This document shows positions 1-12,620 of a stretch of 64,000 nucleotides of DNA, piece after piece. The first letter of the stretch is position 1. Every line of letters starts with the position of its first letter. This DNA comes from Escallonia rubra. Lineage: Eukaryota > Streptophyta > Magnoliopsida > Escalloniales > Escalloniaceae. Made by a program: the position numbers and the translations under genes. A model generated the notes under the pieces. That model was not told the origin of the DNA. It saw nothing but the letters and a program-made list of their open reading frames with translations, and did no database searches. The stretch is from positions 1 to 64,000 of the forward strand of contig JAVXUO010003102.1 of the NCBI GenBank assembly GCA_033065855.1, written 5' to 3'.

Positions 1-499
1 TATCATGTACAAGTGATTCGAGAGATTCGGATAAATAATGATCATCTCAACGATATCAATGAATGAAGAGTATAACATAAATTTTAGCACCAACTTAACT
101 TGTCAAAAGATAATTTCTCTTTCATTAGACTGAGCGGCTTCAAGGCCCAACAGAACAATATTATTGCCACCTTCTCATGGACAAGACTGACTGACTGACC
201 GACCGACCGACTATGCAAGTGAACGCTAAAACAGGAAATTGAAAAGATAAACATCAACAAAATATAAGTCATTAACATCAAAATAAAATCAAATGCAATG
301 CAACTCAGACACGACAGACTCAGCTCGTGCGCCATACATCATCTTTGCCAGTGATCATATTTCATAGGCCATCCTCTTCATTTTTTATGTACCATTATGT
401 GGGATATTCATCTTAGTCTCAAATAATCAAAAGAGACGTTGTCATCAAGAAGGGAAACCACAAAAGTGTTTGTCCCTAACCGCGTTACAGCTGAAACGA

Positions 500-858
500 C
501 AGGGCTTCATCAACGGGGCGGACTAAGGCAAGATTACTCCACCTTATGTCCTCAACAACACAACTTAAACAAGAAATATCGCGTCAGAAGATCAATCGAT
601 GTTCAAACATAACAACAAGAGTTTAATGTAAACATCATCAACAAGGCAGACTCGGGAAAAGTTTGCCACAAGCCCTCAACAATGTTCTTACATAAGAGAA
701 ATGTTGGTTACCAATACGTGCTGACATTTCACAACAACAACGCCACAATCCTTACAACATCATTATCAACGATGGGGCGGACTCGGGAGAAGTTTAACCA
801 TAAGTCATCCACGGTGTTCTCAAATAGGATGAAACCAATAACATAACCCTAGCGGGGG
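500..858. repeat. ~128-bp diverged tandem repeat
   Basis: The phrase CATCAACGGGGCGGAC recurs in diverged form near 508, 636 and 764, a spacing of about 128 bases, each time followed by an AAG-rich stretch and CCTCAACAA. A fourth copy is at 2401, beyond the insertion candidate at 860-2267. The array probably belongs to the LTR-like fossil that continues to 3836. No coding potential is seen in 1-860. Base 859 is undetermined. Confidence 0.55.
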
Positions 859-859
859 N

Positions 860-2267
860 TGATTAGGATTTTTGAAAATTAATGGGGAATATAAACTAAG
901 CACAATCATAAATCTCAATCAAACCAAGAAATACTTCAATGAAGATTCTAACCAAACAATTAAAGAGCAACAAGTAAAGAGATTGAGTTAGAGATACTTG
1001 ACAATGAGATTTAAATGGTTCGGCTTGAACTACCCTCAAGCTTACATCCACCTCTTCAAGGAAGTCCCTTGCAAGTGCACTAGAATCCACTAGCAACAAT
1101 ATTCTTCCGAGTCAAGATGAAAATCCTTACAACATTTCGTGATATCCCCACACCAAGCACAAGCCTTGAATCCACAAAGCTCACCCAAGACTTGACAAAC
1201 CCAAGCCTTGATCACAATCCTTTTACAAAGATCAATTGTGTACAAAGAAATCCTCTTGAAAGGAAATAAGTGCATATGAAGCTCTAGTACAATAGAGAGA
1301 TGAGAGAATTGATGACTTGAAGGATGCTCACTCTGAATCAAAGAATTGCTCACAAAGATGCTCTCTTTAATGATGTAAAATCATGAAGATGAAGATAGAA
1401 AAGTTTAATATATGAGCCTTGATGTTTCTCTATTGAATGGAGGCTACGAATGTGGTTTCCATGGTGTTTGATGAAGCCCCAAAACATTTATATAGAGAAC
1501 AAATGAAATATAGCCGTTATAGGCAAAATATGGGCAAAACTGCCATTGCAGTCGACTGTATTCCCAATGCAGTCGACTGGGTTCCCTCTAAAATAGCCGT
1601 TGGAGTCTTGTCCTCGAAAATAGCCGTTGGAGCTGAATTTTGACCAATGCAGTCGACTGCATTCCAATGCAGTCGATTGCAGTTGACTGGATTAAATCCC
1701 TACTGCCTATCGGCTGCCTCATGGAACCCCATTTCCTATTTTGGGTATAACTTTCTCTAGAAAAATTGGATTGAGGTGAAGTTTTTTGCGTTGGAAATCT
1801 AATGAAAAGTTTTATCAAGATATGAAAAGATTAGCACCAAAATAGTTTTTGAGAAAATCTGAGTGAGCTCCAAAGTTCACTCATTTTCAAGAACCACACT
1901 TGTGTGAAAGGTTATGAACTCACATGCAATGCACAAGGTGTCCTAAGGTATTTTTAGGTCAGAGTCATCAATCCAAGCATCAAACCAAGACTAGTTACAT
2001 AATTGTAAAGATCAATCAATAATAACTTAGCCTATGCATTCTTTCTTGCTCTTTGACATTGGACTTGATGAAGCTTCCATAGCATGTCACCATAGCTTTA
2101 AGCTTCTTTGTCTTTAATCCATCTATCCAAATTCTCAAATGTGTCTTCATGAGTGTGTTTGTATATACCTACTAAGAATACACTCAAAGCACACATTAGA
2201 ACATAATCAATGTGTAGTTATCATCAAAACAAGATGTAAGCCTAGGTTATCCAACCATAGGGCTAAC
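860..2267 (-). mobile_element. candidate solo LTR fossil (Copia-like), minus orientation
   Basis: The segment begins TGATTAGGA and ends CTAACA, a short inverted repeat of the kind LTRs have, and it interrupts the tandem repeat whose copies lie on both sides. On the minus strand there is a TATA-like CTATATAAATG near 1487-1498. Several copies of the palindrome GCAGTCGACTGC lie at 1545-1690. No target duplication could be confirmed and no internal coding region is present. It is a fossil; family and age are uncertain. Confidence 0.35.
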
Positions 2268-2269
2268 AC

Positions 2270-3836
2270 AGGAGAAATATCGGCTGTCGATAATTGCCGA
2301 AATCTCACAACAACCACACAACAACTTCTACTCAATATCACCCCCAACGTTAGTTATCGAATCATAGCATACTAGGACACGTATTATCCACACTAAATTT
2401 CATCAACGGGACGGACTAAAGGAATTTATTCTATCTTAAGTCCTTAACAACATAATTCAAATAAATGAATACCGATCACAATGACTAGCGTTGTCCAATC
2501 ATAGCAACAAGATTTTAACATCAAGGTCATCAACATGGTATGCTAATCGAAACAATGAATTAGCATATCAGAATTGCATTATCCTTACCTGATTGGCTTA
2601 TAGCCGATGTAACTCGCAACCTCTAATCGCCACAAGCGGCATCACCCAGTCAAATAATACTCTGCTCGTCAGACATCGTTCAACATATACGCACTATTTA
2701 TTCAACCCCTTCCCATTTAACCATTAACATCTTACGATAGCTAGATAATCCAATCCGATAATTGAATCCTTAACATAGCCTTATCGATGCCTCCATAATA
2801 ACCACTCCTATATCTTAAACATATTAACACCATTCCTCACTTTTCACCATTACGGACGCTGAATAATGCGTGTTTCTAAAAATTTGGCGCTAACACGATA
2901 AATTACCAAAATACCCCCTGATGGCCGCTACACCATCACCACCTCAAAACTGCTCTAAATTTGTGACACCTTAGTGCACACTTTTTAAAATTGGACTTTA
3001 GCCCCCAAAGTTTTCAAAATTACGCTTTGACCCCAAACCTACATTAACCCCTTAACACCTAATTATTACCACAATGATGCTACTTAATAAAAATATGCAT
3101 CACGCTCACCATATTTTTTAAAATTGCATTTTTTGCCCCTTAACTTTTCAAAATTACATTTTTAGCCCCCAAGGCTACACTAACCCCTTATTTAACTCCC
3201 TAACACTTAATTATCACCCACGTAAGGCTACTTAATAAAAATAGGCCCCACTTAATTAATCTAATTCATGGTTAGATTAATTAATTAGCATTTTTAGGAT
3301 ATCGCACTACCATCCTTCTTCCATAATCATGAATAAACTTTAAATAAGTTTATCAATGAAAGTTAAAGATAACTTTAAATAATTTGAAAAGAGATCAAAT
3401 GGCTATTTATAGAAATTTTTAGGAAGTGCGAGGTGGAAAGAAACACGACGGGGGGGAGATAAGGCTATGCCACCTATCAAGCACGACAATGCTAACCAAA
3501 GCACGACAAGGTTCGAAGTATAAGGTGGCGAGACAAGGTTTTGCCATCTAGCAAGCACAGCAAGGCTAACCAAAGCACGACAAGACTCGAAGCACGACGT
3601 GTCACGATTGTATAGCGATATGTTACAAGCACGATGTTGACTAGTAGCTCAAGGTGTCGATTAGAGTAGTAATCAACACTAACTCCTCAATAAGCAAGAG
3701 GTATCACAGTGACATGATGACACCTAACAAGCACGACAATGCCAATCCCAACTGTCACAAGAAATCATCATCCTCGTTGCTGGAAAAAACCACTAATTAT
3801 TTTGGACACTGCTAAAAATTCGAGGTGTTATAAACA
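2270..3836 (-). mobile_element. LTR-like fossil (Ty3/gypsy type), minus orientation
   Basis: On the minus strand the right end reads TATAACACCTCGAATTTTTAGC, close to the TGTAACACC(C/T)CGAA start common to plant gypsy LTRs. The body contains many 'TTACCAAAATACCCC' blocks typical of long plant LTRs. The part at 2820-2990 is clearly related to 52610-52760 inside MULE-2's inverted repeat. Diverged short repeats around 'AAGCACGACAA' fill 3430-3740. No protein domain is seen. It directly abuts the LINE fragment at 3837, so it may have inserted into that LINE. Fossil; ends and age not fixed. Confidence 0.4.
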
Positions 3837-5600
3837 GTTTGGACCAAAGTGGCTCGTCTTGCTTTATTTAAACAAATCTTTCGATCATGCATAATTGTTT
3901 TGCAGTTTAATAAGTAGAGTCCTAAAAACTACTTCCTGGTCGTCCCCATGTCAAGGGTGGTGCCTAGGTACTTGCCAAAGGTAGAAAGAGTGGAATTGCC
4001 AAGGTTAATGCACAATAGTCTCATAAGTTACCGGGGCAATTCCGGCTAATCACTAGGTTGGACTTATCCAAGTTGAGCTACTATCCTGGATCCTCGATAT
4101 AATTAAAAAGTAGAAATTTGAGTAATACACGACGTACCAGAGTCACGTGAAAGAATGAGATTGAGTCATCTGCAAAGAGAAGACGTATGAAGCTCTGGGA
4201 CCTGTAATTGAGTCTTATTCTTTAGATTTTAACTAATTTGTTGAATCTGAATAGAGATTTGAGAGTACTTCGGCACAGAGGATGAATAAGACTGGTAAGA
4301 GGGGTCACATTGATGCAGGCCGCGAGAAGGAATGAATGGCTGAGATGGAGTCCCAATAATAAGGATAGATTAAGATGCCATGGTGATGAACTGCATTACA
4401 AATTCCATACTTTGCATCCAAATTATACCAGCACTGTCCAATAAAGTCCTATTGTAATATGTTGTAAGCCTGACTTATTTCCATCTTTAGCGCACCCAGA
4501 ATCTGTTTCCACCTCTGTTGCTTTCGTATCTTGTTTGTTAGCTTTTGTGCAGTAAAGATGTCATCAGATATCAATCGTCCAGAGGTAAAGGCATTTTAGA
4601 AGAATGAGAGGAGGGAAGGCGAGACCTGTTTGATTATATTGTCCAGGACTTTAGATACAATCTTGTGAATGGTATTACAGAGGCCGATGGGTTGGAAGTT
4701 TGAGGGGTAAATAGGTTGCTAGATTTAGGAATGAGTGTAATGTAAGTTCGGTTTGTCTCATTGCATATGTCTGGAATGAAGAAAGGACATGACTGTTGAG
4801 TTGATGGATTGGTTCATAAAGTTACAGCATTTTTGGTACAGCATAGGCGTAATACCATTAGGGCCTGAAGATTTAAGAGGGTCCATCTAGAGTACAACTA
4901 TTTTGATTTCTGAAGTTGCAAATGGAAGGTTGACAGTAGCTCTTTATTCCTGGGAGAGGCTTGTCAAAATCAGTCCCTTTTGTATTGAGGCAGCCTGACG
5001 AGGCTGTTTGATTGTTCAGATTAGGAAGGCAGGGAATGGATATGAAATGAAGGAGGAGATAGTTGCAGACATCCTGATCCTTTGTACAAAGGTTTTCACG
5101 TACGTCTCTAATTGGAGGGAAATAATGTCTGGGGGTTTTGTTGGATATAGATGCGTGGAAGAAATTTGTATTACTCTTACCTAATCTCAACCAATTTTCC
5201 TTCAATCACTGTGCCCAAAACAGATCCTCACTATCTACTAATCGATCTAGGTGTTCGTGTAGTTATTCATGTTGGACTGCATCGGATTCGGACAATAATT
5301 TCTGCCAGTCAACAAGTAGATGTCTAACAGTGGCAACTTGAGTCTTTATTTTGCCAAATTAGTTTGCGTTTCAGTCACACAGACGTTCAACATGAGATGG
5401 CTCCACTTTGGAATTCTAAATAAAGGAGATCCTGCAATTTCGGTGTGCCAAGCTTCTTTGATGATATTAATGCCTTTGGGAAGTTTAGCCACATAGCCTC
5501 AAATCTTTTACCCACTTTCCCCTGCCCCCTGTCTAAGTTAAAGGATTGACTCAAATAAAGGTGGAGCGTGCTCAAAGTTTTGGATCCCAAAATTGGTTAG
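3837..5600 (-). mobile_element. L1-type LINE fragment (ORF2, 5'-truncated)
   Basis: Minus-strand translation gives the region between endonuclease and reverse transcriptase of plant L1 ORF2: 'KENWLRLGKSNTNFFHAS' at 5150-5205 matches the usual WLR.GD.NTKFFH motif, preceded upstream by a 'RFEAMWLNFP' motif near 5480. Reverse-transcriptase signatures follow: 'FKPISLCNTIHKI' near 4680, and the catalytic LLFADDSIS near 4157-4182, then KYLGTTLDMG near 3960. Several stops and frame changes make it a pseudogene. The element is cut at 3837 by LTR-like sequence, so the RNase H end is missing, and it lacks endonuclease and ORF1 at the 5' end, as expected of truncated LINE insertion. Confidence 0.8.
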
Positions 5601-6615
5601 AACCAGCGATATATTGTAATAACCATTGTCATTTTTTTCATAAGTACAATCTCCTCCGAATCGACACTTGTCTAAGTTAAAACAGGTCCTAGCCAGGGGT
5701 GTCTAGAAGTCTTAGAGAGTGGATAACATGTAGTAAATAGTAATAACCTGGATACTTAGGTTGTGTCAAAGACTCTTTTCTTCAGTAGTTAGGACCTGAT
5801 AAAATCCCTTATAAGTAGTAGTCGCCCGACTATTTGTGAGGTCACGGGAAATACAATTCAAAATTCTTTTCTACTTCAAATGACTGTAAAGATTCCCCAC
5901 TTTTTAGGAAAGATTCATAGATCTTCCAAAGATGATCAAGATGAGATGCTTTAAGCTATAGGTAACAATTCCGTGTAGGTGTGCCTGCCAACCTACCTAG
6001 AGACCGCTATTGTAGCTCTCTTTGGGTTGTAAACCTCGTGAACTCCAACAATCCAAGAGAACGGAACTTTCAACCTATGATTGAATGCTTAAATTTTGTC
6101 TTTATTTATTATACACGTACCTTAAAATATTGCAACTTGGTCCTTCTTGTACTTTACGTATGTAATGCATTTTTTTTGTTCTTTGGTTCTTTACAACAGG
6201 TTAGACATGTATAAAAAGGAAATGTGTACTAATAATTTTTTGCACTATTCATGTTTCTAGTGTCGTATTGGTGAGATGAAACCACGAATACAATACATTA
6301 AAATCAGTACCTTTCATATTTGTTTTCTTCCAACAGGACTTCTCATTTGTTATCCTGGAAAGTTATTGTTTGTGAAATGGGTGGAAGAAGTAGTTGGTCA
6401 ATTCGTATTTTGCATAAAAAGTTCGTGTATTAATAAATAACACTAGAAATGAATGGTAACAAGTACCAATTTGAGTAGATTTTGAAATAAAATAGATACA
6501 TTTCTATTTAGTCCTTTGATTAATATCCCTATACAATGTTGTTGACCCTAAAATCTGACGATGTAGTCTTGATTCAGAGGCGCAGTCTCTTTAAAGCAGC
6601 GCTAAGAGATAGCAA
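5601..6615. other. intergenic, no gene recognised
   Basis: AT-rich sequence with scattered short open frames. The longest (5981-6214, plus) encodes an unrecognised hydrophobic peptide with no domain, no intron-exon signals that I can see and no supporting context. I treat it as non-coding. Confidence 0.5.
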
Positions 6616-7100
6616 AAGACAGTGTCATTCGAGGGCCTAATAGTTTAATTCTGAATCGTATGGCACAATCATCTGGAATAGGGTGAGAAGATGGAAAATT
6701 AATGATGACAGTTTGAGGGCTTAACAGCGTGCTCGCAGATAGAATGACATGGTCTTCCATAAATAATGTGAAAAGGTAATAAACATGTGATGTAGATTTG
6801 AGGGCCTGACGGTTTGATCTTGAACAAACGGCATGATCTCCCAGAATTAATGCAAAAAAAGAATGAACTTGTGATGCCAATTCAAGGGCTTTGATGATGT
6901 GGTCGCGAATCAAACTCTCCGAGTTGATAGGAGTAGACAATGAACTTATGATGCCTATTCGAGGGCTTTGTGGCTTGGATACAAATCAAACAGAGTAATC
7001 TATCTTACTTGATGTCGATTTGAGGGTCAGACGACATGATCCTCAATAAGACGGCATGTGTGCGAGATTTTTAGAGAGCAATCACCTTTAAAATCGAAGG
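6616..7100. repeat. 84-bp tandem repeat (about 5-6 diverged copies)
   Basis: The core 'TT(C/T)GAGGGC' appears at 6631, 6715, 6800, 6884, 6961 and 7022, i.e. spaced 84, 85, 84, 77 and 61. Between cores each unit carries a variant of GATGATGTG/GGCATGATC and a TGATG block. Copies are much diverged, so the array is old. The open frame on the minus strand here (6602-6940) follows the repeat and is not taken as a gene. Confidence 0.6.
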
Positions 7101-8330
7101 GTTTGAGCTTCCCTTTGACGTCGAAGGCTTGAGCGAAGAAGTAGTGCCAATGTTTTTTCTCTCGATGTTACAAGTATATGGAATCCAGAAAACAAGCTCC
7201 ACAAACGGTCTCTCGGTTTGATGTAGATGTTGGATGGGGAGTTCTGATAAATATAACTTCTATGTGAGTTACCCTTTGTCTTAAAGATATAATCCTCATT
7301 TTACTCCTTTTACTTATTTGTTTATACCTTTTACTTCTTTGTTTTCTCTGATTAGACAAATGTCAAGTGATAGTGCTCAAAGATAGATAGTTGTTTCTTA
7401 TCGTTTAATTAATTATTAAACACTTGCTGGCTTCCAATTTGACAATTTAAAAAGATACATGCTAACACTTTAAATGACACTTGTCAGTCGCTCACCTGTC
7501 GTAAATATATTTTATGTGTAAACCAACTCAATGTCACGTGGCATCTAAGATTGACTCAAAATTCACTCTTTCACACATGTATGATTGTGAGAGTATTCAT
7601 ACTACAACCATCTATTTAGGCGTCTACTTGGACAAGTATCACATTGATTTCTCCTGGTTTTTGTGAAACATGAAGGAAATGGCTCTCTAGTTAAGAAACT
7701 TGATCTACCCGCATTAAGTTGCATACATAATGAAGTAATGAAAAATCACACAAAAGAATAGAAATTTAGTTCTCCACAAAGCCAAAAATGAATGCAATTT
7801 ATGAGAGGTCAAACCAAATGAGAATATCATTTCAAATCCACATCTATCTATAATACCTATAAGAACAGGGATCCTTCAAAATAATACTGGACACAAGTTC
7901 AAAAATCTACATTACTCTCCTATCTGATGTGCATGTTTATAGAGGCAGGCTACCTTTTCCAACTAGACAATCACTCGATGGTTATCCTGAGAGGGGAATT
8001 TTGGACGAGCAAGGATTCTCATCGGATAAAGGGATATGATGTAATGTCCAATTTTTTTTGAACGTTAATTACAAATATTCAAAGCATCTAACATAACTCC
8101 AAATGTCCAAAAGTCTCACAATTGAGTATTCAAAGCATCCGACATAACTCCCCAAGAAACATCGATAAATGTCACACCGGCTTAACACAGTTACATTGTC
8201 CTCAATTTACTCCTACATGAAGTTCCAAAATAAAATCTAACCAAAAAATCTAACAAAGCCTACTTAGCTGTGTCTCACAATCTATCTAACAATAGATACA
8301 AAACAAAGATACTTCACTAAAAAGCTTCTT
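7101..8330. other. intergenic, no gene recognised
   Basis: AT-rich DNA without recognisable genes or transposon domains. A short direct duplication (ATTCAAAGCATC..ACATAACTCC) is present at about 8077-8100 and 8131-8153. Confidence 0.5.
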
Positions 8331-8489
8331 ACATGTTGTTCCCAACCTATCCGGACTGCACCCCAGGGCCCGGTAAGGGACCCATGTTGCGCGACACATC
8401 ACCCGTTCGTCAGTTGATCATTCAACACCATCAGCAGGTCAAAGTTCTTCGTCCTTCAAACGTTCAGACAGGCAATCCAGTTCCAAGTG

Positions 8490-8605
8490 CAAATCCCCTG
8501 AGGGGGTCGGCCACCTCCCTAAGAAGGGGATCGGCCACCCTCTTTAGAAGGGGATCGGCCACCCTCTTTAAGGGGGGGTCGGCCACCCTTGTCTTTGGGG
8601 GGAGA
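8490..8605 (+). repeat. GC-rich ~28-bp tandem repeat
   Basis: Four consecutive copies of a unit around GGGATCGGCCACCCTCTTTA follow one another, ending in a G-run. They open a GC-rich island (about 8330-10180) that contrasts with the AT-rich flanks. Confidence 0.65.
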
Positions 8606-8948
8606 CTATTGACCCCTCTGGCATCTCACTCGACACACTCTACGGTGCACACTTACCACTAGTGGTTGCATGACGCTCGTTGTCGCCCGTGCGTCGTCGT
8701 CGTGACAACCGTCACTAGCGGCCGCGCATTATCATCTGGATATCGTCTCCATGACAACTATCAACTACATGCTCTTTATCACTCATGCACCACACCACTT
8801 TCATTACGTGCCCCGGCATCAGGTGTTGTCCCGCGACACCTTCCGCCACTCTCGTGCGCAACTTTCATTACGTGCCCAGGCACTAGGTATTGTCTGGCGA
8901 CGATAGTCACCGCGCCCATGTGCCACAATCATGTTGTGCTTCCGAGGG

Positions 8949-9440
8949 GGCTCCGACCCTCGCAGTGGGATGGACTCACAACCTTGAAGTCATCGCCGCC
9001 ATGGGATGGGCTCATAACCTTAAAACCATCACCGTCACAATCACGGGGGGCTCCGGCTCTCGCAGCGGGATGGACTCACAACCTTGAAGTCATCGCCGCC
9101 ACGGGATGGGCTCACAACCTTAAAGCCATTGCCGTCACAATGACGGGGGCTTATGGCCCTAGCAGCGGGATGGACTCACAACCTTGAAGTCATCGCCGCC
9201 ACGGGATGGGCTCACAACCTTAATGTCATCGCCGTCACAATCACGGGGGGCTCCGGCCTTCGCAGTGGGATGGACTCACAACCTTGAAGTCATCACCGCC
9301 ACGGGATGGGCTCACAACCTTAAAGCCATCGTCGTTACAATCACGGGGGGCTCCGGCCCTCATAACCTTGAAGTCGTCGCCGCCATGGGATGGGCTCACA
9401 ACCTTAAAGCCGTCGCCGTCACAATCACGGGGGGCTCCGG
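8949..9440 (+). repeat. 100-bp minisatellite, ~4.8 copies
   Basis: GGATGGACTCACAACCTTGA recurs at about 8970, 9069, 9169 and 9269, a period of 99-100 bases; a last copy from 9358 has lost its first half. Each unit is itself two related halves, one with 'GGACTCACAACCTTGAAGTC' and one with 'GGGCTCACAACCTTAAAGCC'. The long open frames on both strands here arise from the repeat and are not taken as coding. Confidence 0.75.
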
Positions 9441-9879
9441 CATGAGGACCCATCGCCACGGACTCTGAGCACTGAGCTGCGAGCATGTCCACTCATGTTA
9501 CCGCTGATCGTCGACACCACCAGGGCAATGATCCCCGGGTCACTCTTGGATGTGAGTAGGTCCTTGGAGGGCATCGTGCCTAGTCCGCCTGGCAGTTGGC
9601 TACAGGGGCAACCCTCACCGCTGTCAGGATCTCTGCGCGTCTCTTGACGCACCTCGTGGGATTCAGTAAGGGCTTAGACCGATGGCTGGGGCAACGGGCT
9701 ACTCTGATCATGCTACCGCGGTATGGTCAGTCTCCTCAGACAGGTAGAGAGATGCTGCAAGGGCAGGGCAGCACGAACTCGGGGACCGGTAGTCCGACGA
9801 AGAACCAGTATTTGTGGACCTGCGGTGACGTGTCACTCCCAGGGGATGACACGTGTCAGCTGATGACACATGCACACTT

Positions 9880-9990
9880 TTCCCTATAAATAGTGGACTT
9901 TAGAGCTCATTCAAGGACTCTCTCTCATTTGTCATTTTCACTTTGTCTCTGAAAAACCCATTCTCTCTGGAATTATAGTGAGAGAAACAC
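9880..9990 (+). promoter_or_regulatory. TATA-box promoter-like segment, probably of an LTR fossil
   Basis: CCCTATAAATAG (TATA box 9885-9892) is followed about 30 bases on by a pyrimidine-rich leader (CTCTCTCATTTGTC) and by TCTCTCTGGAATTATAGTGAGAG. A TATA box, short leader and GC-rich tail are what plant gypsy LTRs show, and no host coding sequence follows. The element's ends could not be found, so the whole island 8330-10180 may be one LTR fossil, but this is inference. Confidence 0.35.
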
Positions 9991-10179
9991 ACTTGGACTT
10001 CTGACATCGGACCCTTGACGTTGCACCCCTGACTTGGACCTTGACTTGGACTGTCGGCCCTGTTCGTCGCCGCCCTGCCTGCGCGGCGCTGCCAGCCCTC
10101 GCGACCTGTCTGGGGAGCCTTGCTCTCAGCCCTTACTCCATCCTTGATGTCTCCCACTTTGCCTACTTGGAAGCTGATT

Positions 10180-12290
10180 CAGGCTGCATCCTTTGTGGGA
10201 CCTCCACATAGACGCAGACCCCCTTTTATTGGCATCACATGCCTTGTAATCTTTTGCACAACTTCGAACAATGGCCGATAACTTGAAAGTAAAGGGGTGA
10301 GCACAAAGACCAGTAAATGGAGTTGATAAAATTCGATACCAAGGTGCATGGCGAATATCAAAACCAATGCACTAACTTTCAATTGAAAAAATAGACTAGC
10401 AACAAAATCAACTAGCTTGTACCAGCGAACAATACGATGTCGAAGCAATGAACTCCCATAATAACTACATTTGCAGTTGGTCAAAAGGTTTCAATATATT
10501 CAAAACAATACAACTTTAAGTTCGAAACGATTCCGCTAGTTCAGATAACAATATTTTTTATTTAAAAAAGACTCCAGTAATCTCAATAATAAATCACACA
10601 AGTTAAAAAATGTCTTTAAAAAAACAGATAATAAAATCTAAATAGTTAGTTAGTACAAAGATGGAAAACAAGGGAGCCATTCATAAATGTGCTACACGTG
10701 CCATAACTGACATGTGAGACGAGATTCATATTTTAATATCATCATCTCTAGCTCATCCCGCTGAACTAGCCCACATTATAATCCACGTGGGTAAGTCGAA
10801 AATAGATAAGTCACATACAATGTGACATTACTCACTAGATTATAGAAACATATATCCAATTAATCTAATAAACACCAAACTAAGCATTCTCGTTCACATG
10901 ATTCCACACAAAATAGTTATATTCAAGGGCAACTTCAACAAATGGATGTACGGATTCCTTGAAAACCGAAAACATAAAAGTTGAAGAATATTTGTTACAG
11001 CTTTCATAATGTCTAAGATCATCATAAACTAATAAGAAATAGATAACATAGAGCAAGTCAAACTAAGCTGATTTGGAGTGTCAAGATAGCAAAATCTACA
11101 TTGACCAATAACTTTCAAGCTAAATTTTGATCAAAATGATCGATTCTGGTAAAACATAAAAGTAAGAACTTAAATCATAAAAAAAAAACCAATGAGAAAT
11201 AAGGGAGATAGAGCAAATCAAAGTGGGCCGATTTATAATGTCAAAAACAAAAAAGTCTGCACTAACCAATAAATTTCAAAATCAAATTTGACCAAGAACT
11301 AGAAATATTATGATAAAATCTTAAACTAAAAATTTGAATAAGTCTCTTAAAGGATTTCAGAATATCTAAGATCTTAAAAAATTAATGAGAATGAATAAGA
11401 TATACTACATCGAAGTTAGCTGACTTGAATTGGCAAAAATATAAGCATAAAAATGTTCAGGTCTAACTTTGAAAATTAATCGGGTAGATTTTGGAAAAAA
11501 TCAAACTATAAAGTTGTAGTAGACTCTTTGAGGTTTTCAAAAAGTTTAAGAACATAGAAATTGGACAAATAACAAAGAAGATACGAACTCTTGAAATTAC
11601 TACAAAATTAGTAACAACATATCGCGAATCAAAGTCAATAATAAATTTAGCATAACGATCGAGAGTGCAATAATCATTCTGTGAATCCCTTTCAAACAAT
11701 GAATAAATTGAATAAAAGATCGTACTTAGATTTCAAATGGTAAATGCGTGAGAAAGCCTTTACCTCAAAAAGTAGCCAATTTAGGCAGATTAATCACAAA
11801 CTTATCCATGAAACCCAAAACCCTTTTTTAATTTTTCTTCTTCTCTGTGTCTCATATAATATCTCAAGACCTCAACATCTTCCTCATTCTTATATACTTC
11901 CTTATGTAAATAATACAACTCAAAGTCCTAATCCAAGTCAAAATGTGTTTTAATGTCTAATCTGATTACATTAGAAACTACATAATCAAATATTAAGTTC
12001 GTCACCAATATTACTTCCAAACAATTCTCTAAATCCCACCATTTGATTCAAAGTCATAATACCATTCCAATTAGAATTTAAACAAGTAGTCCAATAAAAA
12101 TAAAAAATCTGGGTTACATATGAGGTGGACCAAAATAGATGTCTGATCTAAATAAAAGTGGTCACAACAATAACGTGGCCTCTGCATGATTTGCGTCACC
12201 CCAAGAGTGGGCACACTATTCTTTCCCGTATCACTGCGTTAAGATATGTGCATCGTAATTATTGGCTCCGAGCAGCAAGGCCTTATATTA
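10180..12290. other. AT-rich intergenic, no gene recognised
   Basis: Low-complexity AT-rich sequence with runs of A and no recognisable domain. A 101-codon minus-strand open frame at 10179-10484 encodes a hydrophobic peptide with stretches like LLVFVLTPLLS; I cannot assign it and see no exon context. Confidence 0.5.
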
Positions 12291-12296
12291 GTATAT

Positions 12297-12585
12297 GCAT
12301 GATATACACTGTTGAGATCATTCTCTAATAGCTTGAGCTTTTAGAACAAATGGTAGCTTTACGTGGTGTTAGAGCTTTGGTTTGGTAAGGTAATGGGTTC
12401 GATTCTATTCGTTTGCATAATTGGTCCTCTTTTATTATAGTTTACACTTTGTTTATTTTTGTACTTAGTGGTGGTGTATCTTGATTTGTCTCTCTATGTG
12501 CAACTGGAAGTTTGCATGTGTTAAAACATGATATACATTGTGGCATCCATTGTGTAATAGCTTGAGCTTTGAGAAAATTTTCCAA
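12297..12585 (+). repeat. Copia/TRIM-like relic with PBS-like motif
   Basis: A segment of about 50 bases starting CATGATATACA(C/T)TGT and ending TAATAGCTTGAGCTTT is repeated directly at about 12298 and 12532. Between the copies, TGGTGTTAGAGC near 12374 resembles the initiator-tRNA primer-binding site TGGTATCAGAGC of Copia and TRIM elements. No coding sequence lies between. It is a small fossil; a SINE relic is an alternative. Confidence 0.35.
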
Positions 12586-12620
12586 CATCCACAATAGTAT
12601 TAAAGCCATGGAACTGAATT

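Noticed and set aside
8666-9492. Long overlapping open frames on both strands in the GC-rich island
   Set aside because: They are by-products of the 100-bp repeat, open on both strands, with no domain and no exon context.
10179-10484. Possible 101-residue hydrophobic membrane protein on the minus strand
   Set aside because: No recognisable family, no promoter or splice context; left unassigned.
12340-12420. tRNA-like or SINE A/B box
   Set aside because: GGTTCGATTC-like B-box similarity is partial, no cloverleaf can be drawn, and the direct repeats with a PBS-like motif suit a Copia/TRIM relic better.
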